Positions 1 to 6,638 of a stretch of DNA of 8,270 nucleotides are shown one piece after another; position 1 is the first letter of the stretch, and the number at the start of each line of letters is the position of its first letter. The DNA is from Maribacter sp. (lineage in GTDB: Bacteria; Bacteroidota; Bacteroidia; Flavobacteriales; Flavobacteriaceae), in contig JANQUX010000132.1 in the NCBI GenBank assembly GCA_030730545.1, positions 1 through 8,270 of the forward strand, given 5' to 3'. Made by a program: the position numbers and the translations under genes. The notes beneath the pieces are model-generated. The model did no database searches. It had not been told where the DNA came from and saw only the letters and a program-made list of their open reading frames with translations.

Positions 1-394
1 TGTTCGGGTCTAGTAATTCTTTATCAAGAATACGAATGGTATTTCCTATTTTAAAGGGGAAAGAAAAGAAGATGATGACCCCTGCGGTGATGTTACTTAA
101 AATAGACCATTGCGCAAATAAGGCAACACCTATTACCGCAAATACTGAAGACAGCATAACGCCTAAATCTCTATAGTTAACACTCCATACAAGTGTTAAC
201 GCAACCATAGCGATGATAGTCAATGCTATGTTGATGAATTTTAATATAAGATTGGTTCTAACCGGATTGTAATCGCTGATTTTACTCACCTTTCTTACCG
301 CTGTGGTGAAAAGGAATTTTAAAACAAGGATAACAATTAATACAATGAGACTGTATATTAACTCATTATGATGATTATCAAGAAATTCTTTCAT
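1..394 (-). CDS. MscS-family mechanosensitive ion channel, N-terminal part (truncated by window edge)
   Basis: This is the first 131 codons of an inner-membrane small-conductance mechanosensitive channel, which opens under membrane tension to release solutes after osmotic downshock. My translation begins MKEFLDNHHNELIYS and has hydrophobic segments at about residues 12-33 and 52-73. A third, pore-lining type segment at about 79-118 carries the family pattern of small residues (VFAVIGVALFAQWSILSN), then ITAGVIIFFSFPFKIGNTIR, which corresponds to the end of TM3 and the start of the beta domain in MscS. The ATG lies 3 nt after the TAG stop of the upstream lipoprotein gene, so it is probably the last or a late gene of the operon. 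The C-terminal half lies outside the window, so subfamily and length cannot be judged. Family assignment is firm; which solutes or stress it serves is not visible. Confidence 0.9.
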   Translation of the reverse strand, partial: MKEFLDNHHNELIYSLIVLIVILVLKFLFTTAVRKVSKISDYNPVRTNLILKFINIALTIIAMVALTLVWSVNYRDLGVMLSSVFAVIGVALFAQWSILSNITAGVIIFFSFPFKIGNTIRILDKELLDPN

Positions 395-397
395 ATG

Positions 398-1354
398 CTA
401 TAACCCTAAACTATCGCGCAAAGATAAATCCTTATTCGAATTTTGTTGCCAATAGGGTGTTGTAATCCTGTTAATTCTTGTTGCTTTAGAAGTTAGCACT
501 TTAGCCTTTTCTCCATAACCGTCTTTATAGGTATCTGTCCAACTTTCTATCATATATGGAAACTTGTTTTCAAAGTTGATTTTTAAGGAGCGCTGAAGCT
601 CAGGATACTTTATTTCATAAGTATTTATACCACCTTCTTCGGTTAAGGAAGTTATTGCCTTATAGGCTTTTAGCTCTTTATGGGTTAGCCTAATAAATTC
701 TAAAGATGGAATCATACTAATTTCACCTATTGGTAAATCTGAAGGATTAATCCTGATTTTGTTCCAGATTTCGTTTTCAAGATTTGTTTTTTCCACATGA
801 TAATCTTGATCACCTTCAGATTCAAAATAAGAATGGCTCATTATTTCAAAATCATCTTTGTTGTTCAATTGTGCGTACACATGACCACACCATTCTTGAG
901 ATGAAAAAGATAGTTTAAGTGCATGTTGGTTGTCTTGTACAGGATAGAAGCTACTCGTCATAATAGAGTAGGGATAAATGCCTGTTAAATAGTTTTTAGT
1001 GGAATTCAGTTTTAAAACCGGAATATTATTTTTATCGCTATTATCTGCCTTTACTTGAGCACCGGGTAAAAATGGTTCTGTAACATATATCATTACCGCG
1101 CTACCTTCTCTTAATTCACCATATCTAGCTTGTTCTAAATTATACGATGTAATTTCTGCAGTACCATTATACCAGTACTTTTTAAATTCTTCTGATAGCT
1201 GTTTTTTAGGCAGCTCGGTATCGACTTCAGCCGTAGTCATAGCTAAAGTTTTGCTGCTGTCTTGTAGTTTTTCTTTACAACTGGTAGATAAAATTAGTAA
1301 AGCGAAAACGCTATATAATGCTGTGTTCAATTTTAAGTTTTTCATATCTACCAT
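398..1354 (-). CDS. Predicted lipoprotein of unknown function
   Basis: I do not recognise a functional family. The N-terminus is a lipoprotein signal: basic start, hydrophobic stretch (TALYSVFALLIL) and a lipobox-like STSC with the lipidated Cys at residue 26, followed by KEK. After an acidic linker (to about residue 55) comes one soluble domain of about 260 residues, rich in beta-type alternation, with aromatic patches such as KKYWYNGTAEI and SQEWCGHVY; Cys156 is the only Cys in the mature domain. It has no transmembrane segment and no catalytic motif that I can name. Two in-frame ATGs exist (1354 and 1345); the second gives MKNLKLN, a more usual signal start, and neither has a clear ribosome site. 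It sits 21 nt after maf and 3 nt before the channel gene, so it is surely co-transcribed. Automated annotation could wrongly transfer the name Maf to it; it has none of the Maf motifs. Confidence 0.85.
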   Translation of the reverse strand: MVDMKNLKLNTALYSVFALLILSTSCKEKLQDSSKTLAMTTAEVDTELPKKQLSEEFKKYWYNGTAEITSYNLEQARYGELREGSAVMIYVTEPFLPGAQVKADNSDKNNIPVLKLNSTKNYLTGIYPYSIMTSSFYPVQDNQHALKLSFSSQEWCGHVYAQLNNKDDFEIMSHSYFESEGDQDYHVEKTNLENEIWNKIRINPSDLPIGEISMIPSLEFIRLTHKELKAYKAITSLTEEGGINTYEIKYPELQRSLKINFENKFPYMIESWTDTYKDGYGEKAKVLTSKATRINRITTPYWQQNSNKDLSLRDSLGL

Positions 1355-1375
1355 TTTTTAGAGTTGTTTTACTTT

Positions 1376-1963
1376 TTATTGTGCCAATTCTGACAAGGTT
1401 TTATAAACCAATTGGGTTGGCAGCCCAACTACATTAGTATACGAGCCTTTTATTTCTTCAATACCGATCAGCCCTATCCATTCTTGAATACCATAAGCGC
1501 CAGCTTTATCGAAAGGTTGGTATTCTTTAATATAATGGCGTATTTCTTCTTTTAATAATTTTTTGAACTTAACCTCGGTAATAGAATGTTGAACTATCTG
1601 TCGTTCAACTGTGGTGAAACATACAGAGGAAATTACTTGATGCCAATCTCCTGATAATTTCACAAGCATTAATTCGGCTTCATCACTATCTTCTGCCTTT
1701 GCTAAAGATTCATTATTAAACCAAACCACAGTGTCAGATGTAATTAAAATGTCTTTAGGTAGCAATTCTGCTTTAAATACTTCTGCTTTTAATATCGCTA
1801 AATAATCTGATATTTCAGCACCTTTTAATTCTGATGGATATACTTCGTCAACAGATTTTATACGTACTTCAAAATCGAGCTCCATATCCTTAAAAAACTG
1901 ATGTCTTCTTGGTGAGCCAGATGCTAGAATTACATGATAATCTTTCAATTTATTCTTCAACAT
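1376..1963 (-). CDS. maf: Maf-family nucleoside triphosphate pyrophosphatase (dTTP/UTP type)
   Basis: Maf/YhdE-type house-cleaning pyrophosphatase, hydrolysing dTTP, UTP and modified pyrimidine nucleotides to the monophosphate plus pyrophosphate in the cytoplasm. The 195-residue length is normal. The N-terminal nucleotide-binding motif LASGSPRR is at residues 13-20, the catalytic Asp is D77 in TSDTVVW, SGDWHQV is at 104-110, and DKAGAYGIQE at 152-161. The DKAGAY-IQ version of the last motif is typical of the YhdE (dTTP/UTP) group rather than the YceF (m7GTP) group. One deviation: the usual LGKP after the catalytic region reads LAKA (87-90), keeping the Lys but not Gly and Pro. The ATG is 3 nt after the stop of the HAD gene, which indicates translational coupling. 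Family is certain; substrate class is inferred from motif type. Confidence 0.95.
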   Translation of the reverse strand: MLKNKLKDYHVILASGSPRRHQFFKDMELDFEVRIKSVDEVYPSELKGAEISDYLAILKAEVFKAELLPKDILITSDTVVWFNNESLAKAEDSDEAELMLVKLSGDWHQVISSVCFTTVERQIVQHSITEVKFKKLLKEEIRHYIKEYQPFDKAGAYGIQEWIGLIGIEEIKGSYTNVVGLPTQLVYKTLSELAQ

Positions 1964-1966
1964 AAA

Positions 1967-2494
1967 CTAATCGTTTGCGGCACTGAAATGGTTTGACCAA
2001 TCTCCGCGTACTTTTAAAACCTGTTCAATAACATCACGTACACAGCCATGACCACCGTTTATGTGCGATATATATTGACTCACACTTTTTACTTCTGCAA
2101 CCGCATTTTGCGGACAAGCAGCTATAGCAACCGCCTTCATTGGTGGAATATCTGGAATGTCATCACCCATATATAAAATGTTTTCGGCATCGATATGATA
2201 GATGTCCATATACTCATCTAAAGCATCCATTTTATAATGAGCTCCCATGTAAATATCTGTAACACCTAGAGCGCGTAATCTAGTACGCACACCTTCATTT
2301 GTTCCGCCTGTAATTATACACACATTATACCCTTTATTCAAAGCTACTTTTAAGGCATACCCGTCTTTAACACTCATTTTGCGTAACAATTCTCCCTCAC
2401 TCGTAATTAAAAGACTACCGTCTGTAAATACCCCATCAACGTCAAATACAAATGTGGTAATATCTTTTAAATACTCTTTATAACTTTTTTCCAT
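1967..2494 (-). CDS. KdsC-like HAD-superfamily phosphatase
   Basis: Small, capless HAD phosphatase of 175 residues, the usual length for KdsC (3-deoxy-D-manno-octulosonate 8-phosphate phosphatase), which makes KDO for lipopolysaccharide. Motif I is FDVDGVFTDG with nucleophile D18 and acid/base D20, motif II is ITGG (T62), the conserved Lys is K88 in HYKMDAL, and motif III is MGDDIPDI with D111 and D112 binding magnesium. The C-terminal INGGHGCVRDV resembles the KdsC GG-G-VRE tail that closes over the tetramer's active site. No other KDO gene is in the window, and relatives of this family also act on other sugar phosphates, so kdsC is not assigned. Its start lies 17 nt inside the upstream DUF2520 gene, in another frame, and its stop is 3 nt before maf: a tightly coupled operon gene. 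Confidence 0.9.
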   Translation of the reverse strand: MEKSYKEYLKDITTFVFDVDGVFTDGSLLITSEGELLRKMSVKDGYALKVALNKGYNVCIITGGTNEGVRTRLRALGVTDIYMGAHYKMDALDEYMDIYHIDAENILYMGDDIPDIPPMKAVAIAACPQNAVAEVKSVSQYISHINGGHGCVRDVIEQVLKVRGDWSNHFSAAND

Positions 2495-3242
2495 GCTTTT
2501 CTTTTATTGCGTTGCTTAATAGGGTGTATAGTTCCCGTTGGTGTTTGTCTTTTATAATTTGTAAATGATTGTGTAACGTTTGTTGGTCTCCACGTTTTGC
2601 AGGTCCCGTTTGGGCTTGCATAGGTGTTAACGTATCTAATTTCGCAGCAGTTTCTTTAATTAAGGGCTGTAATAGTTTAAAGTCAATTTTATGTTCTTCG
2701 CATATCTCGGCACCAATCGTATAGATGTAATTGGTAAAATTATTTACAAATACCGCTGCTACATGCACTATTTTTCGCTGTTCTGAATCTATTTCAACTA
2801 CCGTTTTGCTTAATGCTTCACCAAGCTCTTTTAATAGTTTAAGGTCTTCTTCATTTGTTGCTTCTATGCAAATAGGAATAGCATCAAATTCAATAATCTT
2901 ACCTTTTGTAAAAGTCTGTAGTGGGTAAAAAATACCAGCTCGTTTCGCAGAGTTTAGGGCTTCAAGTGAAGTTGCACCTGATGTATGCACTAAAAGTCCA
3001 TCAATATCTTTAAAACTATCGGCAACTACTTTTATAGCATCATCTGAAACTGCAAGTATATACATATCTGCAGCTTCAATACTATTAAAATTTGTGCTTG
3101 ACAGAACAGTACTGTTGACAAAGGCCAAGTGTTCTCGGTTTCTACCAATTACTTGCTTTATGATTACATCACTTGATTTTTCAAAAGCTTGATAAAGATT
3201 TTGAGCTACATTTCCTGTACCAATTATTACGACGGATATCAT
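2478..3242 (-). CDS. Rossmann-fold dehydrogenase-like protein with DUF2520 C-terminal domain
   Basis: Two-domain protein of 254 residues. The N-terminal domain binds a dinucleotide: a beta strand then GTGNVA at residues 8-13, a second-strand end GRN (33-35) of the NADP-preferring look, AVSDDAI around 64-70 and HTSGA at 86-90. The C-terminal all-helical domain has the DUF2520 hallmarks: FYPLQTF (105-111), HVAAVFVNNF (159-168) and TGPAKRGD (212-219). The plan resembles 6-phosphogluconate or ketopantoate-type dehydrogenases, but the substrate of this family is, to my knowledge, not established. An upstream in-frame ATG at 3257 would add MYFCG; I prefer the ATG at 3242 because the first beta strand starts there and a promoter element (3247-3254) overlaps the extra codons. 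It is the first gene of the minus-strand operon and overlaps the HAD gene by 17 nt. Confidence 0.9.
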   Translation of the reverse strand: MISVVIIGTGNVAQNLYQAFEKSSDVIIKQVIGRNREHLAFVNSTVLSSTNFNSIEAADMYILAVSDDAIKVVADSFKDIDGLLVHTSGATSLEALNSAKRAGIFYPLQTFTKGKIIEFDAIPICIEATNEEDLKLLKELGEALSKTVVEIDSEQRKIVHVAAVFVNNFTNYIYTIGAEICEEHKIDFKLLQPLIKETAAKLDTLTPMQAQTGPAKRGDQQTLHNHLQIIKDKHQRELYTLLSNAIKEKHGKKL

Positions 3243-3246
3243 GCCA

Positions 3247-3254
3247 CAAAAATA
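3247..3254 (-). promoter_or_regulatory. Predicted -7 promoter element of the minus-strand operon
   Basis: Read on the minus strand this is TATTTTTG, an exact match to the Bacteroidota -7 consensus TAnnTTTG. No TTG is found 17-23 nt upstream, so the -33 part is weak or absent. It ends only 4 nt before the preferred ATG of the DUF2520 gene, which implies a leaderless or almost leaderless transcript. Confidence 0.45.
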
Positions 3255-3345
3255 CAAAGTTTATAATAGTCTTGTTATATTAAAATTAACAGTTTTGTTG
3301 AAGTTTAAAAGCGGCAAAATGCATCTGTAAATGATGAAAAGGGCT

Positions 3346-3353
3346 TATTTTTG
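3346..3353 (+). promoter_or_regulatory. Predicted -7 promoter element of the CcsBA gene
   Basis: TATTTTTG is an exact match to TAnnTTTG and lies 27 nt before the ATG at 3381. The -33 region has only CTG (3325-3327) at an 18-nt spacing, one base off TTG. The TTG at 3351, which could be read as a start codon, lies within this element, which argues against initiation there. Confidence 0.5.
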
Positions 3354-3380
3354 CATCTTGAAAATCAACTCCTATCTTCC

Positions 3381-6300
3381 ATGACGGAAATGTTCAAAAA
3401 AATATTCTTCTCTACACGTTTAATGTCCATCTTATTTATCGTTTTTGCCACAGCAATGGCATTCGGTACTTTTATTGAAAGTTGGTATAGTACAGAAACT
3501 GCACGAATCTGGATTTATAATGCCTGGTGGTTTGAAGTCATTATGGTATTCTTTGTAATCAACTTCTTTGGTAATATATCGAGATATCGTTTGTTGCGTT
3601 TCGAAAAATGGCCTGTACTAACATTGCATTTATCTTGGGTACTGATTATTATTGGTGCATTCGTAACGCGATATATCAGTTATGAGGGTATGATGCCTAT
3701 ACGTGAAGGTAAAACAGAAAAGGTTTTTTATTCGGATAAAACGTATTTAACCGTTTTTGTTGATGGTGAGATTGAAGGCGAGGCGCGAAGAAAAGTATTA
3801 GAGGATAAAATTATTGTTACACCAGAAGCGATAAAATCTAACCTACCATGGAAAGCGGATTTCAATGGCGAAGATTTTGAAGTTTCTTATGTTGAATTTA
3901 TTAAAGGTGCTAAACAAGGTTTATTACCAGATGCTAACGGAACCAAATTTCTTAAAATAGTAGAGGCTGGTGATGGTGAACGTCATGATCATTATTTAGA
4001 AGATGGTAAGGTTGCTAGTATTCATAATGGGCATTTTTCTTTAAATAATAAAACCGATGGTGCCATTAATATAATGACCAACGATTCTATCTACCAAATT
4101 CATGCGCCTTTCGAAGGTAATTTTATGCGTATGGCAGACCAGTTTCAAGGGTTATTGGTAAAAGACAGTTTACAACCTTTACAACTTCGTTCCCTATACA
4201 ACACAGCTGGTATGCAATTTGTAATTCCAGATTCTGTAACACAAGGTTCATATGGTATTGTTGAAATACCTGAAGCTGAGAAAACAAAAATAGATCAAGA
4301 TGCCATTGTTTTTGATGTTACTGCTAATGGAGAGACGAAACAAATTAAGTTATTAGGTAGTAAAGGTCCTTCAGATTTCAGTGAGAAAGTAAATGTTGGC
4401 GGACTCAATTTTTCTATTCGATATGGCTCTAAAGTGTATGACTTGCCTTTTGGTATTAAGTTAAATGATTTTATAGCAGAAAAATATCCTGGTACCGAGA
4501 AAGGGTATTCTTCATATATGAGTAGAGTAACCATTGAAGATGAGCGTCCTTTTGACTATGATATTTTTATGAACCATGTATTGGATCATCAAGGGTATCG
4601 ATTTTTTCAATCGGGCTTTGATCCCGATGAAAAAGGAACAACCTTATCTGTAAACCATGATTTTTGGGGAACTTGGATTACCTACATTGGTTATTTTCTT
4701 TTATATATTGGTTTAATGGGGATTATGTTTTTTGGTAAAACTCGCTTCAAAGATTTAGCTAATTCTTTAGATGAATTAAAAATCAAAAAGAAAAAAATGT
4801 TCGGTGTTATCGCTGTATTAATGGCGTTTTCATTCTCATCTTTTGCTCAAGAACAACATTCGCCAGAAGAAGGACATCAACAGGCGCCTAGTAAAATACA
4901 AATAGATTCTTTGCTTGAAGCTAGTATGGTCAGTAAAGAGCATGCCGATAAATTTGGTAAGCTGGTCATACAAGATGAAGGTGGGCGAATGAAGCCCATC
5001 AATACCTTTTCATCAGAACTACTTCGTAAATTAAGTTTAAAAGACACTTACTTAGAATATAATTCTGATCAGATTCTACTTTCTATGATGATGAACCCCG
5101 CGGTTTGGTATAATACGGAGTTTATTGCCTTAGATAAGAAATCGCAGAACGATAGTATTAGAAATGTAATAGGGATTCCTTCAGGTCAAACATATGTGAA
5201 GGCTACAGATTTCTTTGATGAAAAAGGTCAATATAAATTAGAACCTTTTTTAAGGGAGGCAACAGCCACAGCTAATCCGAATAAATTTCAACAAGATTTT
5301 AAAGATGCGAATATTAGATTGAGTTTGTTGAATCAAGCTTTGGGTCAAGATATCGTTAAGATATTTCCATTATTAGATGATGAGAATAACAAATGGATTT
5401 CAGCGGTAGAATATAGAGGTGGACAATACGAAATTAGAGATTCGCTTTACTCAAACTTTGTTAAGAATGCGATGCCGTATTATTTAATGACTTTAGGCAA
5501 AGCGCAACAAAGTGGCGATTACACTTCGGCTGATAAATTATTGGGAGCCTTTCAACAAAATCAGCTTAATCACGGTAGTGAGGTTTTACCATCGCAACAG
5601 AAAGTCAATACAGAGGTTATTTATAACAAGTTAAATATTTTTAATAGACTTTATCAGTATTACGCTCTTGTAGGCTTGTTAATGTTCTTTACATTGATTT
5701 TTCAGATTTTTAAAGACCGTTCTATTTGGAGGATAGCTATTTACTTCTTTAAAGGAACGATATTGCTGCTTTTCTTATGGCATACAGCCGGATTAGTCTT
5801 ACGATGGTATATTTCTGGTCATGCTCCATGGAGTAATGCTTACGAAAGTATTTTGTATGTGGCATGGGCTACCATGGGTATAGGATGGGCTTTTGGTCGT
5901 AAAAGTGATATGACATTTGCAGCATCTGCTTTTGTTACATCTATGCTTTTATGGATAGCACACCAAAGTTGGATTGATCCTTCTATTGCCAATCTACAGC
6001 CTGTTTTAGACAGTTATTGGTTAATGATTCACGTTGCGGTTATCGTTGGTAGTTACGGACCTTTAACCGTAGGTATGATATTAGGATTGGTTTCTCTAAT
6101 CTTAATGATCCTGACTACTAAGAAGAATAAAGAACGTATGACGATCAATATAAAAGAATTGACCATAATCAACGAATTGGCTTTAACCACGGGACTTGTG
6201 ATGCTTACCATTGGTAACTTTTTAGGAGGACAATGGGCAAATGAAAGTTGGGGTCGATACTGGGGCTGGGATCCAAAAGAGACCTGGGCATTGGTTTCAA

Positions 6301-6560
6301 TTATGATTTATGCCTTTGTAATTCACACACGATTAGTGCCAGGATTAAGAGGTAAATGGACGTTCAACTTTATGAGTGTTGTAGCCTTCGGTAGTATTAT
6401 GATGACTTATTTCGGAGTAAATTTTTACTTAGTTGGTCTGCATAGTTATGCCAGTGGTGCACAAGTAATTACACCAACGTTTATTTACTATTTAGTTGCC
6501 GGAGTATTAGCGCTAGGCGGAATTAGCTATTGGAGATATAAAGTTAATTATAGTAAATAA
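3381..6560 (+). CDS. CcsBA-type fused cytochrome c synthase / haem exporter (ResB-CcsA)
   Basis: Single-chain System II cytochrome c synthase: it carries haem across the inner membrane and attaches it to CxxCH apocytochromes in the periplasm. Numbered from the ATG at 3381 (1059 residues), the ResB/CcsB half has membrane segments at about 11-34, 49-66 and 79-98, a long periplasmic region 99-431, a fourth at 432-451, a KIKKKK cytoplasmic stretch, and a fifth at 473-489. A periplasmic domain (490-757) of no recognised function follows, then the CcsA half with about nine segments. The WWD haem-binding motif, WGRYWGWDPKETW, is at 957-969. Haem-ligand His candidates are H83, H884, H982 and H1021; their spacing matches, from memory, H83/H761/H858/H897 of Helicobacter hepaticus CcsBA. 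H801 and H814 (GHAPWSNAYES) are also conserved-looking. ATG 3390 is an alternative start; a TTG at 3351 is unlikely. It stands alone between a divergent operon and a convergent gene. Fusion is common in this phylum. Confidence 0.93.
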   Translation: MTEMFKKIFFSTRLMSILFIVFATAMAFGTFIESWYSTETARIWIYNAWWFEVIMVFFVINFFGNISRYRLLRFEKWPVLTLHLSWVLIIIGAFVTRYISYEGMMPIREGKTEKVFYSDKTYLTVFVDGEIEGEARRKVLEDKIIVTPEAIKSNLPWKADFNGEDFEVSYVEFIKGAKQGLLPDANGTKFLKIVEAGDGERHDHYLEDGKVASIHNGHFSLNNKTDGAINIMTNDSIYQIHAPFEGNFMRMADQFQGLLVKDSLQPLQLRSLYNTAGMQFVIPDSVTQGSYGIVEIPEAEKTKIDQDAIVFDVTANGETKQIKLLGSKGPSDFSEKVNVGGLNFSIRYGSKVYDLPFGIKLNDFIAEKYPGTEKGYSSYMSRVTIEDERPFDYDIFMNHVLDHQGYRFFQSGFDPDEKGTTLSVNHDFWGTWITYIGYFLLYIGLMGIMFFGKTRFKDLANSLDELKIKKKKMFGVIAVLMAFSFSSFAQEQHSPEEGHQQAPSKIQIDSLLEASMVSKEHADKFGKLVIQDEGGRMKPINTFSSELLRKLSLKDTYLEYNSDQILLSMMMNPAVWYNTEFIALDKKSQNDSIRNVIGIPSGQTYVKATDFFDEKGQYKLEPFLREATATANPNKFQQDFKDANIRLSLLNQALGQDIVKIFPLLDDENNKWISAVEYRGGQYEIRDSLYSNFVKNAMPYYLMTLGKAQQSGDYTSADKLLGAFQQNQLNHGSEVLPSQQKVNTEVIYNKLNIFNRLYQYYALVGLLMFFTLIFQIFKDRSIWRIAIYFFKGTILLLFLWHTAGLVLRWYISGHAPWSNAYESILYVAWATMGIGWAFGRKSDMTFAASAFVTSMLLWIAHQSWIDPSIANLQPVLDSYWLMIHVAVIVGSYGPLTVGMILGLVSLILMILTTKKNKERMTINIKELTIINELALTTGLVMLTIGNFLGGQWANESWGRYWGWDPKETWALVSIMIYAFVIHTRLVPGLRGKWTFNFMSVVAFGSIMMTYFGVNFYLVGLHSYASGAQVITPTFIYYLVAGVLALGGISYWRYKVNYSK

Positions 6561-6579
6561 GATAAAATACAAAGTATAT

Positions 6580-6616
6580 AAAAGCCTCATGGTATATTCA
6601 TGAGGCTTTTTTTATT
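6580..6616 (+). terminator. Intrinsic terminator of the CcsBA gene, possibly bidirectional
   Basis: A perfect 12-bp stem, AAAAGCCTCATG (6580-6591) with CATGAGGCTTTT (6599-6610), encloses a 7-nt loop GTATATT and is followed by further Ts (TTTATTTTTATTTTTTT). It starts 19 nt after the CcsBA stop and lies between two convergent genes. On the minus strand the stem is followed by TTTTATATAC, a weaker U tract, so it may also stop transcription from the M14 gene. Confidence 0.9.
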
Positions 6617-6638
6617 TTTATTTTTTTGTACTTTTTTA

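Noticed and set aside
2731..2928. 65-codon plus-strand frame within the DUF2520 gene
   Set aside because: It lies wholly opposite a well-supported gene, is Ser/Thr/Ala-rich without any motif, and has no promoter: a shadow frame.
3243..3257. ATG at 3257 as start of the DUF2520 protein
   Set aside because: It would add MYFCG before the first Rossmann strand, and these codons overlap the -7 box; the ATG at 3242 gives the canonical start.
3351..3380. TTG start for CcsBA, adding HLENQLLSS
   Set aside because: The TTG lies inside the predicted -7 box, so it would not be in the mRNA; an ATG at 3381 follows and also puts the first haem-ligand His at position 83, as in the known CcsBA.
4295..4534. 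79-codon minus-strand frame within the CcsBA gene
   Set aside because: Entirely antisense to the conserved periplasmic part of CcsBA, with no protein-like motif.
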